Positions 8,697-16,983 of a DNA stretch of 64,000 bases are shown piece after piece. A program made the position numbers and the translations under genes. The number at the start of each line of letters is the position of its first letter. Position 1 is the first letter of the stretch. The notes under the pieces were generated by a model. That model saw only the letters and a list, made by a program, of their open reading frames with translations. It ran no database searches and was not told where the DNA came from. The DNA comes from Chitinophaga fulva (lineage in GTDB: Bacteria > Bacteroidota > Bacteroidia > Chitinophagales > Chitinophagaceae), in NCBI RefSeq assembly GCF_012927205.1, contig NZ_JABBGC010000001.1:2542810-2606809 (forward strand), read 5' to 3'.

Positions 8697-9611
8697 ATGA
8701 TGACCTTTCGCCTTATCCTATGTTTGCCTGTTGTGATGCTCAACCTGGCCATTCATACTGTCAACGCGGTGCCATTAAACAAATGGTACGATAAAGCCCG
8801 TGATCTTTACCGCGAAGGTATTGCCTTCAGGAAATCCGGTCAGCATGAAGCTGCCCGCCAGCGCTTCGCCGCGGCCATTAAGGCGGACAGTGCTTTTACT
8901 GCTGCCTATAGTGCCCTGGGAGACATTTACTTTGAGAAGAAATCATACACGGACGCGCTGTTCTGTTGCCGTAAAGCGCAGCAGTTGGGAGCGGCCAATA
9001 TGAGCCGGCAGATAGGGCTGAGTTATTACTATCTGCATCAGTATGAAAACGCGCTGGAAGCGCTGCAACAGGCCCTGCAGGAAGAACCGGGCAATAAAAT
9101 GGTGCCTTATCAGCTGGCGCAACTCTACGCACAGCTGGGCAACTACCGGGAAAGCATACACTATTATCAGGAGGACCTGTTGTTGGACAGCACGCATACC
9201 GCAGCCTGGTACGAACTGGGCATGATGTGGTTTAATGTGACGGAGCCGGCAAAAGCGGTCCGCGCTTTTGAAAAAGCTGCTACGCTGGGATGTAAACAGG
9301 ATGCGGTTTTTCTGTTCAACACCGGCGCCGCATGGTTGCAGTTGCAGGAAACAGAGAAAGGCATTGCCTGCCTGTTGAAAGCACAGGAACTACAGCCAGA
9401 CGACGAGCAGGTGGGCTTCAATCTTGCACAGGCCTTTTATGGCAAAGGTGATTTTGAAGCAGCCGTTTCTCAGTGGGAAAAAGTGCTGTGTTTGCAGCCT
9501 ACAAATGCATTTGCTATGTTTATGCTCGGAAAGTCGTATATGGGTAAGGGTGAGATGGAAAGAGGCATGGCCCTTTGTGATAAGGCTACGGCTACCGGCA
9601 CTATCAGATAA
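8697..9611 (+). CDS. exported tetratricopeptide-repeat protein
   Basis: 304 residues. A signal peptide covers residues 1-24 (cleavage near VNAVP). The rest is tandem 34-residue TPR units, for example YREGIAFRKSGQHEAARQRF, AYSALGDIYFEKKSYTDALF and AWYELGMMWFNVTEPAKAVR, about seven repeats in all. Such proteins act as periplasmic or surface scaffolds; no catalytic domain is seen. The last repeats run to the C-terminus. It is a single gene, followed by two hairpins at 9746-9820. An alternative start at the next codon (8700) would change nothing important. Confidence 0.8.
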   Translation: MMTFRLILCLPVVMLNLAIHTVNAVPLNKWYDKARDLYREGIAFRKSGQHEAARQRFAAAIKADSAFTAAYSALGDIYFEKKSYTDALFCCRKAQQLGAANMSRQIGLSYYYLHQYENALEALQQALQEEPGNKMVPYQLAQLYAQLGNYRESIHYYQEDLLLDSTHTAAWYELGMMWFNVTEPAKAVRAFEKAATLGCKQDAVFLFNTGAAWLQLQETEKGIACLLKAQELQPDDEQVGFNLAQAFYGKGDFEAAVSQWEKVLCLQPTNAFAMFMLGKSYMGKGEMERGMALCDKATATGTIR

Positions 9612-9745
9612 TATTGTACAAACATTATTTGCCACAGTGAGGAAGGATTAAAAACAACGCATCAAGGATTGGCAAGCTCCTTTTTCGTTGCTGCTAGCTG
9701 TGGTATTTTCTTCGGCAGTTTCGGCCACGGCGGCCGTAAGCTGCT

Positions 9746-9775
9746 AACGCTGCGGCCCGCGAGGACCGCAGCGTT
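9746..9775 (+). terminator. terminator after the TPR gene
   Basis: Perfect 10-bp GC-rich stem (9746-9755 with 9766-9775), 10-base loop, followed by TATTTTTTAC. It lies 135 bases after the TPR stop codon, leaving an unexplained GC-rich stretch in between. Confidence 0.8.
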
Positions 9776-9790
9776 TATTTTTTACATGAA

Positions 9791-9820
9791 AAAAGGCAAA
9801 GCCGGAAAGCTTTGCCTTTT
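9791..9820. terminator. bidirectional terminator between TPR gene and argS
   Basis: Perfect 12-bp stem (9791-9802 with 9809-9820) with a 6-base loop and T-rich flanks on both strands. On the minus strand it follows argS by about 20 bases. Confidence 0.9.
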
Positions 9821-9840
9821 TGTATTTTATCCGGATAAGA

Positions 9841-11769
9841 TTACATCCGCTCCGGTACATTGATGCCCAACAGCTTCATACCCTGACGGATCGTGTGTGC
9901 GGTGAGGGTGATCAGTTGCAGTCTTAATTTTTTCTTGTCCTGGTTTTCTTCCCGCAGTACAGAATAAGTATACACACCTTCCACCTTTGCAGCATAGAAT
10001 GAATTGAATGTCTGCGCCAACAGGAACACGTAGTTGGCAATAACAGACGGGCTCATTTCACGGTGTGCATCAGCCACTGCGCCGGAGAACTGTTCGTTGA
10101 GCACAATCAGCTCTTTTTCCAGTGGCAGCAGTTCGCCATTGTACCGGAAGTTGTCAAGACCTTCCACAGACCCAACATCTCTCAAAATAGATTTGATACG
10201 GGCGTGTGCATACTGGATGAACGGACCGGTAAATCCATGCAGATCGATGGACTCTTCCGGGTTGAAGATCATTTTCTTCTTAGGATCTACCCGAAGCAGG
10301 AAGAATTTCATGCCTCCCAGGCCGATGGTTTCATACAGCTCATGCAGTTCTGCTTCCGTGATATCGTTATGTTTTTGCAGGGCTTTTTCTGTAGCTTCTT
10401 TGGCGGTATTCACCATTTCTGATGTGATGTCGTCAGCGTCCACTACGGTGCCTTCCCGGCTTTTCATCCGGCCGTGAGGCAGTTCCACCATGCCATAGCT
10501 GAGATGGTAGATACCGGCAGCAGATGGTTCGCCCAGTTTTTCCAGGATCAGCTGCAGTACTTTGAAGTGATAGTTTTGTTCATCGGCCACCACATAGATG
10601 CTCTGTTCCATGTGATAGTCGTTGTATTTCAGGCGGGCGGTGCCCAGGTCCTGTGTCATGTATACGGAAGTGCCGTCGCCACGGAGCAGCAGCTTCTCGT
10701 CCAGCCCGTCAGCGGTGAGATCTATCCATACAGAGTTGTCCTCTTTTTTAAACAGTACGCCTTTTTGCAGGCCATCTGCTACGAGGTCTTTACCCAGCAG
10801 GTAAGTATCGCTTTCGTAGTACATTTTATCGAAGTCGATGCCAAGGCGTTTGTAAGTTTTGGCAAAGCCTTCGTATACCCAGCCATTCATAGTAGCCCAC
10901 AGGTGGCGTACTTCCGGATTACCGGCTTCCCACTGCTGCAGCATGATTTTAGCCTGCTGCATGATCTCCGTTTTATTACGGGACATCTCTTTGATGTCGC
11001 CCATAATTTTAGCGGTTTTATCTTCGTCGGCTTTTACTTCCGGCTTGTGCAGCGCTGTTACCAGTTTGGTCAGCTTTTCCACATCTGCGCCTTCGAAGTC
11101 CTGGAAGTCGTTTTCCAGTACCCGGTCGATGATGGGTTCTGCCTGTTCTTTCACTACGCTTTCAAACTTCACGTAGTAGTCGCCCACCAGGTGGTCGCCT
11201 TTGGTACCGGTGGATTCCGGGGTATCGCCGTGTGCAAACATTTGCCAAGCGAGCATGGATTTACAGATGTGAATACCACGGTCGTTGACGAGGTTTGTTT
11301 TAATGACCTCATATCCGTTGGCCTTCAGGATTTCTGCAATGGAATAACCCAGGAAGTTATTACGCAGGTGCCCGAGGTGCAAAGGCTTGTTGGTATTGGG
11401 GGAGGAGTACTCCACCATGATTCTTTTGCCATTGGCGGGCTGTATACCGATGTTGCTGTTGTTATAGTTCTCCTGCAGGAAAGCAGTCCAGTAGTCCTGG
11501 TTGATGTCCAGGTTGAGAAAGCCTTTTACCACGTTAAAACCGGCGATCAGTTCCGGTTGGTTGGCAGTGAGCCAGGTACCGATATTTTGAGCGGTTTCGT
11601 CGGGTTTTTGTCGGCTGAATTTGGTGAATGGGAAAACAACAATGGTATACTCACCCTGAAACTCAGGCTTGGTCACATTGATCGAAACGTCGGCCAATGC
11701 GATGTCCTGGTTATAAAGTGATTTAATGGCGGCAACGGCAGCCGTTCTGATTGATTGTACAACACTCAT
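9841..11769 (-). CDS. argS: arginyl-tRNA synthetase
   Basis: 642 residues with the start placed at 11769 (MSVVQSIRTAAV); the frame is open further upstream but the extra nine residues are not conserved in kind. It charges tRNA-Arg with arginine. The class I signature is SPNTNKPLHLGHLRNN (HIGH box as HLGH) and the KMSKS-type loop is MKSREGTVVDADD. An N-terminal tRNA-recognition domain and the C-terminal anticodon-binding DALR domain (FNSFYAAKVEGVYTYS to ERM) complete the protein. Length is normal or slightly long for the family. Monocistronic, ending at the shared terminator. Confidence 0.96.
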   Translation of the reverse strand: MSVVQSIRTAAVAAIKSLYNQDIALADVSINVTKPEFQGEYTIVVFPFTKFSRQKPDETAQNIGTWLTANQPELIAGFNVVKGFLNLDINQDYWTAFLQENYNNSNIGIQPANGKRIMVEYSSPNTNKPLHLGHLRNNFLGYSIAEILKANGYEVIKTNLVNDRGIHICKSMLAWQMFAHGDTPESTGTKGDHLVGDYYVKFESVVKEQAEPIIDRVLENDFQDFEGADVEKLTKLVTALHKPEVKADEDKTAKIMGDIKEMSRNKTEIMQQAKIMLQQWEAGNPEVRHLWATMNGWVYEGFAKTYKRLGIDFDKMYYESDTYLLGKDLVADGLQKGVLFKKEDNSVWIDLTADGLDEKLLLRGDGTSVYMTQDLGTARLKYNDYHMEQSIYVVADEQNYHFKVLQLILEKLGEPSAAGIYHLSYGMVELPHGRMKSREGTVVDADDITSEMVNTAKEATEKALQKHNDITEAELHELYETIGLGGMKFFLLRVDPKKKMIFNPEESIDLHGFTGPFIQYAHARIKSILRDVGSVEGLDNFRYNGELLPLEKELIVLNEQFSGAVADAHREMSPSVIANYVFLLAQTFNSFYAAKVEGVYTYSVLREENQDKKKLRLQLITLTAHTIRQGMKLLGINVPERM

Positions 11770-11917
11770 GCTGAAAATGATTAATGCGAGGAGCAAAGAT
11801 AGTGGGTTTAATGCTAAGGCGCAAAGCGGGTGACTTTTTTAGCAGGATGTTAATGGGGAAAGGGCAGGAGGCAGCCCTGGAATGATGGATGCCACTATAT
11901 CGGGGGCAAAATAAAAA

Positions 11918-11938
11918 GGCTGACCGTTAAGGTCAGCC
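11918..11938 (-). terminator. terminator of the beta-barrel gene
   Basis: 8-bp stem (11918-11925 with 11931-11938), 5-base loop, followed on the minus strand by TTTTTATTTT, 27 bases after the stop codon of the gene at 11965-12546. Confidence 0.8.
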
Positions 11939-11964
11939 CTGAGAAGTTCAATATTGCGCTGCTA

Positions 11965-12546
11965 CTAGAACATGTAGAACAGACCGATCTGTGCTACGGA
12001 GTTCTTGTTGGTAACTTTGTCAGAGTCGTAAATGTTGGTCAGGCCAAAGTTGTAACGGCCGGATACGCCCAGGCCCATGTCAAACTTGTAGCCGAAACCT
12101 ACGCCGATGCCAAAATCCACTGTTTTCATCTGGTCTTTTACATCTACAGATACGCTACCGCCTTTCGCTTTAGCGCTTGCGAGGATACCCAGTTGCGGAC
12201 CAGCTTCGAGGTAGAAAGCCGGAACAATAGAGTACTGTACCATTACAGGGATGTTGATGTAATCTGTTTTAAGCGTGCCTTCAGTCGTGATCAGGCCACC
12301 GAGGTAGCTGGATTTCAGCTTAGCGCCCTGTCCGGAGTACAGTAACTCTGGCTGGATAGCCCAGCTTTCATCCAGTGCAATGTTTACGAGACCGCCGGCA
12401 TAGAAGGAGGCACGGGTTTTAGCCGAACTTTCGTTGGTGATTTTAGCGAGGTTGAGGCCACCTTTAACGCCAAATTTTACAGTTTGTGCTTTTACTGCCA
12501 GTACAGTACCAATGGCGAGTATACCAGACAGAATAAGTTTTTTCAT
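11965..12546 (-). CDS. outer-membrane beta-barrel (porin family) protein
   Basis: 193 residues. Signal peptide MKKLILSGILAIGTVLAVKAQ (1-21) precedes a small beta-barrel with alternating hydrophobic strands, such as FGVKGGLNLAKIT, ASFYAGGLVNIAL, FYLEAGPQLGILAS and VSGRYNFGLTNIYD, ending in an aromatic residue (YMF) as barrel proteins do. The size and G-rich start fit the PorT/OmpW-like barrels common in Bacteroidota. Its role cannot be specified. Single gene with its own terminator. Confidence 0.85.
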   Translation of the reverse strand: MKKLILSGILAIGTVLAVKAQTVKFGVKGGLNLAKITNESSAKTRASFYAGGLVNIALDESWAIQPELLYSGQGAKLKSSYLGGLITTEGTLKTDYINIPVMVQYSIVPAFYLEAGPQLGILASAKAKGGSVSVDVKDQMKTVDFGIGVGFGYKFDMGLGVSGRYNFGLTNIYDSDKVTNKNSVAQIGLFYMF

Positions 12547-12629
12547 GATATGAATTTTTTACTTCGCCCCTCATACCAAGAAATATGCCGGTTTTGATCA
12601 GTGCATAAAAAACTACGGAACGTGGAATC

Positions 12630-13115
12630 CTATAAATCCTTCAGCATCCAGCTGTCACAGCCAAAATGACCGGTATTGCCCATAGGGCCTGTCAGGTACC
12701 GGAACCCGAATTGTTCATATACTTTTCTCGCCCTGGCCAGTTCCGGGCTGGTTTCGAGGTAGCATTGGGTGTATCCGTTGGCTTTGGCATAATCAAGGCA
12801 CATGGTGATCAGTTTACCCGCCAGTCCTTTACCTCTGGCTGCAGGAACGAGGTACATCTTCTGCAGTTCACAGATATGGGCTTCTCCGCCGTCCAGCGGA
12901 TGAATGCCGGCGCCGCCGAGGATAGTCCCGTTTTCTTCCGCGACATAATAAGTAGCCCTTGGTTTATCAAATACTATTGACAGGTGGTCGGTGGTGGGAT
13001 CGGAGTAGGCGGTCCCGGGTTTGTTCATACCGAATTCTGTCAGTGTGGTCCTTACAATGTTGGCGATAGCATAGTCGTCGGCAGGGGTAATAGTTCTTAT
13101 TGTCAGTGTTTCCAT
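12630..13115 (-). CDS. GNAT-family N-acetyltransferase
   Basis: 161 residues of the GCN5-related acetyltransferase fold. Motif A is visible as LQKMYLVPAARGKGLAGKLITMCLDYAKANGY (acetyl-CoA pyrophosphate loop in ARGKGLAGK), followed by the motif B strand CYLETSPELARARKVYEQFGFRYL. Substrate unknown; such proteins acetylate amino acids, small amines or protein N-termini. It stands alone between the beta-barrel and OmpA-family genes on the same strand. Confidence 0.88.
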   Translation of the reverse strand: METLTIRTITPADDYAIANIVRTTLTEFGMNKPGTAYSDPTTDHLSIVFDKPRATYYVAEENGTILGGAGIHPLDGGEAHICELQKMYLVPAARGKGLAGKLITMCLDYAKANGYTQCYLETSPELARARKVYEQFGFRYLTGPMGNTGHFGCDSWMLKDL

Positions 13116-13132
13116 ATAATAAAAATACGAAT

Positions 13133-13184
13133 AAGGGCTTTTCTATGGGAAGTTTATTTAGTCACCTCTCCATAAAAAGCCCCT
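13133..13184 (-). terminator. imperfect hairpin after the OmpA-family gene region
   Basis: GGGCTTTT near 13135 and AAAAGCCC near 13175 pair to form a stem of about 13 bp with one bulge and a loop of about 20 bases, upstream of the GNAT gene and downstream of the OmpA-family gene on the minus strand. It probably ends the OmpA-family transcript, though no strong T-run follows. Confidence 0.5.
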
Positions 13185-13214
13185 GATTCGTCATCCGTAA
13201 TTTGTAATCCGAAA

Positions 13215-14576
13215 TTAGAATATGGTAAATTCTACCCTTCTGTTTTTCTGTCTGCCGGCAGCGGTTTTATTGCTGGCAATGGGTTGTGACATACCATAAC
13301 CCACGGCTTCAATTTTAGAGGCGTTTACGCCTTTGGCTACCAGATAGGATTTCACGGATTCAGCTCTTTCTCTGGACAGGGCCAGGTTGCGTTCTTTGCT
13401 GCCTACGTTATCTGTATGGCCGCTGAGTTTGAGGTTTAGGTTTTTACGTTTGAGCAGTTCTGCCACCCTGTCGAGTGCCGGGTAAGAGTGTGCTTTGATA
13501 GTCGCTTTCGCGAAGTCGAATTCCAGGTTCTGGATCGCTTCTTTCACGATGCGGGTATCTTCTTCCGTGATGATCACTTTTTCTTCTTTCTTCTCTATTA
13601 CCGGGGCAGGCAGGGGACATCCGGCGCCATCAACAGCAGTATTGGCTGGTGTGCCGGGGCATTTATCGAAGAAGTCGGAAACGCCGTCGCCGTCACTGTC
13701 TTTGGTCAGTTTGTCCACATCGGCTGTCAGCCTTGCATTAGCCCGGTTGGCATCATCGAGGGCTGTGCGGAGAGTGGCTTTCTGGGCTTCCAGTTCGTCA
13801 TATGTAGCGGCGGCAGGATTATGCCACTGTAGCTGGGGCTTGCCTTTTTTGCCAAGGGCAAATTCCAGTCCGGCATAGCCGTAGGAGTATTTGTCCTTGT
13901 TGGGCCCATGATGATAACCGTCGAGGTTGTCCCCGTCAGTATAATACATGGTATAACCCAGGTCGAGGTTGATGAATTCAGACAACCTGAATTTCAGGCC
14001 GGCGCCTACCGGGATGATCAGCTCCTTGATAGTGCCATTGGTTTTATAATCAAAAGAAGTGTTGCTGCCAGTTGGGGTAAGAGAGGGGCTATAGCCGGCA
14101 ATACCGCCACCCACAGAGCCGTACAGCATGACAAAATTCTTACGGAACAGCCAGTTGACCGTCGTGATATTGAATACGGCATTCAGGGAGGCCGACCATT
14201 TTAACTTTGTTTCAAACGAGCTATAAGGACTTACGAGGGGAGTACCGTTACCCAGATTTTTGCTGTTGTCGGCTTTGAGTTTACCGCCTACATAATCAGC
14301 GCGTAAGGCCATAAAGTGAAGTATCTGGTATTTCACATAAGCGCCATAACCGGCGGACGCCTTCCATTTGGTAAAGTCGTTACTACCGCCGGTGGCAGCC
14401 ACAGGGGCCAGGAGGCCGCCGTTGACACCAATAGACCATGTTTTGTATTCCTGGGGGCCTCTAAATAGCTGTACGGTGGGAACAGCAGACGTTGTTGTTT
14501 CGTCCTGGGCATTGCTGAAGAGGGGCAAAAGGGCCAAGAGGGCACAGGATGCCCGCCAGATAGTGGATTTGTTCAT
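13215..14576 (-). CDS. OmpA-family outer-membrane protein with TSP3 repeat
   Basis: 453 residues. Signal peptide 1-23 (cleavage near SNAQD). An N-terminal beta-barrel of about 220 residues is followed by a coiled region (DELEAQKATLRTALDDANRANARL), a calcium-binding thrombospondin type 3 stretch (DKLTKDSDGDGVSDFFDKCPGTPANT), and an OmpA C-terminal peptidoglycan-binding domain. That domain has the conserved LSGHTDNVGSKERNLALSRERAESV and GYGMSQPIASNKTAAGRQKNRRVE blocks. It probably links the outer membrane to peptidoglycan. Domain order is typical of Bacteroidota; no unusual feature was seen. Confidence 0.93.
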   Translation of the reverse strand: MNKSTIWRASCALLALLPLFSNAQDETTTSAVPTVQLFRGPQEYKTWSIGVNGGLLAPVAATGGSNDFTKWKASAGYGAYVKYQILHFMALRADYVGGKLKADNSKNLGNGTPLVSPYSSFETKLKWSASLNAVFNITTVNWLFRKNFVMLYGSVGGGIAGYSPSLTPTGSNTSFDYKTNGTIKELIIPVGAGLKFRLSEFINLDLGYTMYYTDGDNLDGYHHGPNKDKYSYGYAGLEFALGKKGKPQLQWHNPAAATYDELEAQKATLRTALDDANRANARLTADVDKLTKDSDGDGVSDFFDKCPGTPANTAVDGAGCPLPAPVIEKKEEKVIITEEDTRIVKEAIQNLEFDFAKATIKAHSYPALDRVAELLKRKNLNLKLSGHTDNVGSKERNLALSRERAESVKSYLVAKGVNASKIEAVGYGMSQPIASNKTAAGRQKNRRVEFTIF

Positions 14577-14879
14577 AAGAAAACACTTAAGTGATACAAT
14601 TGCTTTTGTCTGATAAAACGATTGAAATACAGGATAGAGACGAATAGGCTGCTAAAGAAAGGCGAGGTTAAGAACGGGTAACAGAACTACACAGGTGCCA
14701 TATTGCTTGGCCATTTTGTCGGGTTCTATAAATGACTAAATAACCAAATAATCAACCCACTTGTTCAAATATAGGACACCTGACTGACATAATTTCATAT
14801 TTTTTTGCTTGGCATAATCATTGACAAACCTAAGACAAATAAGACTTTTAACTTACAACTAAAGGAGAATCTTAATACT
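14577..14879. other. intergenic region between ompA-like gene and dnaK
   Basis: About 300 bases between divergent genes. It holds a solitary TTTGAT-type repeat half (about 14728-14758) and a strong Shine-Dalgarno sequence, AAAGGAGAAT at 14861-14870, before the dnaK ATG at 14880. No clear heat-shock operator or extra gene was seen. Confidence 0.6.
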
Positions 14880-16784
14880 ATGGGAAAAATAATAGGCATT
14901 GACTTAGGAACTACCAATTCATGCGTTGCCGTTATGGAAGGTAACGAACCGGTAGTGATTGCCAATGATGAGGGAAGGAGAACGACCCCGTCAGTAGTGG
15001 CATTTTTGAAAAACGGAGAAAGGAAAGTAGGTGACCCTGCAAAGCGTCAGGCTATTACCAACCCCGTTAACACCATTATGTCAGTGAAGCGTTTCATGGG
15101 ACGTCATTTTGACGAAGTGTCCAACGAATTGACGCACGTTAGCTACAAAGTGGTAAGAGGTGATAACAACACCACCCGCGTTGATATTGATGGCAGATTA
15201 TATACGCCGCAGGAGATTTCCGCAATGATCCTGCAGAAAATGAAAAAAACGGCCGAAGATTACCTGGGCCAGGAAGTATCAGAAGCGGTGATCACCGTTC
15301 CTGCTTATTTTAACGACGCTCAGCGTCAGGCGACCAAAGAAGCCGGTGAAATTGCCGGTCTGACTGTACGCCGTATCATCAATGAACCTACCGCAGCCGC
15401 TCTGGCATACGGTCTCGATAAAAAACATACCGATACTAAAATCGCTGTATTTGACCTCGGTGGCGGTACCTTCGATATCTCCATCCTGGAACTGGGCGAC
15501 GGTGTGTTTGAAGTAAAATCCACTAACGGTGATACTCACCTCGGTGGTGACGACTTCGACAAAGTGATCATGGACTGGCTGGCCGACGAATTCAAAAAAG
15601 ACGAAGCGGTAGACCTGCACAAAGACCCGATGTCCTGGCAGCGTCTGAAAGAAGCTGCTGAAAAAGCTAAAATCGAGCTGTCTTCTTCTGCTGAAACAGA
15701 AATCAATCTTCCTTATATCACCGCTGTTGACGGTGTGCCTAAGCACCTGGTGAAAAAACTCACCCGCGCTAAATTTGAGCAACTGAGCGACAGCCTGGTG
15801 GAAAGAACACTGGAACCTTGCCGTAAAGCCCTGAAAGATGCAGGCATGAATACCTCCGAGATCGACGAAGTTATCCTCGTAGGTGGTTCTACCCGTATCC
15901 CGAAAATTCAGGAAGTGGTAGAGAAATTCTTCGGTAAAAAGCCGAACAAAGGTGTAAACCCTGATGAAGTGGTGGCCGTAGGTGCTGCTATCCAGGGCGG
16001 TGTACTCACCGGTGAAGTAAAAGATGTACTGTTGCTCGACGTTACTCCGCTGTCTCTCGGTATCGAAACCATGGGCGGTGTGTTTACCAAACTGATCGAA
16101 TCCAACACTACTATTCCGAGCAAAAAATCCGAAACCTTCTCTACTGCCGCTGACAACCAGCCTAGCGTGGAAATCCACGTGCTGCAGGGTGAAAGGCCAA
16201 TGGCTAACCAGAACAGGACCCTCGGACGCTTTATCCTCGGTGATATTCCTCCGGCTCCACGCGGCGTTCCGCAGATCGAAGTGATCTTCGATATCGACGC
16301 CAACGGTATCCTGCACGTAACTGCCAAAGATAAAGGCACCGGTAAAACGCAGAATATCAAAATCGAAGCTGGTAGCGGTCTGAGCAAAGATGAAATCGAG
16401 AAGATGAAAGCGGAAGCAAGAGCCAACGAATCATCCGATAAAGAACAACGCGAAAAAATCGAAAAGCTCAATAAAGCAGACAGCCTGATCTTCCAGACAG
16501 AAAAACAACTGAAAGAATACGGCGATAAAGTACCTGCTGATAAAAGAACAACTATCGAAACAGCGCTCAATAAACTGAGAGAAGCCCACAAATCCCAGGA
16601 CAGTGCACAGCTGGATGCTGCTACTACTGAACTGGAAGCTGCATGGACCGCTGCTTCTGAAGAAATCTACAAAGCATCTCAGGGTCAGCCGGAAGGTGCT
16701 ACTGCCGGTGCCGGCCAGCAACAAGGCCAGCCCAACGCAGGCACAGACGGTGTAACCGATGCTGAGTTTGAAGAAGTGAAATAA
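14880..16784 (+). CDS. dnaK: molecular chaperone DnaK (Hsp70)
   Basis: 634 residues. Start set at 14880, where [21 protein letters not shown] begins 10 bases after the ribosome binding site AAAGGAG; the frame extends 75 bases upstream, but that part is not conserved. The ATPase domain has the [36 protein letters not shown] and [14 protein letters not shown] signatures. The substrate-binding domain ([17 protein letters not shown]) and helical lid follow. The tail is Gly/Gln-rich and ends in DAEFEEVK, the usual terminal motif. No grpE or dnaJ gene is adjacent. A strong terminator and a long inverted repeat follow. Confidence 0.98.
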   Translation: MGKIIGIDLGTTNSCVAVMEGNEPVVIANDEGRRTTPSVVAFLKNGERKVGDPAKRQAITNPVNTIMSVKRFMGRHFDEVSNELTHVSYKVVRGDNNTTRVDIDGRLYTPQEISAMILQKMKKTAEDYLGQEVSEAVITVPAYFNDAQRQATKEAGEIAGLTVRRIINEPTAAALAYGLDKKHTDTKIAVFDLGGGTFDISILELGDGVFEVKSTNGDTHLGGDDFDKVIMDWLADEFKKDEAVDLHKDPMSWQRLKEAAEKAKIELSSSAETEINLPYITAVDGVPKHLVKKLTRAKFEQLSDSLVERTLEPCRKALKDAGMNTSEIDEVILVGGSTRIPKIQEVVEKFFGKKPNKGVNPDEVVAVGAAIQGGVLTGEVKDVLLLDVTPLSLGIETMGGVFTKLIESNTTIPSKKSETFSTAADNQPSVEIHVLQGERPMANQNRTLGRFILGDIPPAPRGVPQIEVIFDIDANGILHVTAKDKGTGKTQNIKIEAGSGLSKDEIEKMKAEARANESSDKEQREKIEKLNKADSLIFQTEKQLKEYGDKVPADKRTTIETALNKLREAHKSQDSAQLDAATTELEAAWTAASEEIYKASQGQPEGATAGAGQQQGQPNAGTDGVTDAEFEEVK

Positions 16785-16789
16785 ATCCA

Positions 16790-16947
16790 TTTAGGGATTT
16801 TTTGATTTTCGATTTTTTGATTTCGGGGATCAAAAGAGGATAAAAAAGACCGAAGCAATAAGATTGCTTCGGTCTTTTTATGCTGTACAACCAATTCGTT
16901 TGGGGCATCCCCGAAATCAAAAAATCGAAAATCAAAAAATCCCTAAA
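16790..16947. repeat. perfect 41-bp inverted repeat around the dnaK terminator
   Basis: Bases 16790-16830 and 16907-16947 are perfect inverted copies of 41 bp, made of TTTAGGGATTT and TTTTTTGATT-type units. The 76 bases between them include the terminator hairpin 16843-16879. Folded as RNA this would give a very long stem capped by a second hairpin. The first arm begins 5 bases after the dnaK stop codon. Confidence 0.95.
16843..16879. terminator. bidirectional terminator after dnaK
   Basis: Perfect 17-bp stem (16843-16859 with 16863-16879) with a 3-base loop; the stem itself ends in A5/T5, providing the T-run on both strands. Confidence 0.92.
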
Positions 16948-16983
16948 TAATTTTTACATTGTTCCCGCTTAGCCAGGGAACAG

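Noticed and set aside
10474..11721. 415-codon open frame antisense to argS
   Set aside because: Phe/Val/His-rich shadow of argS without any recognisable domain or start signal.
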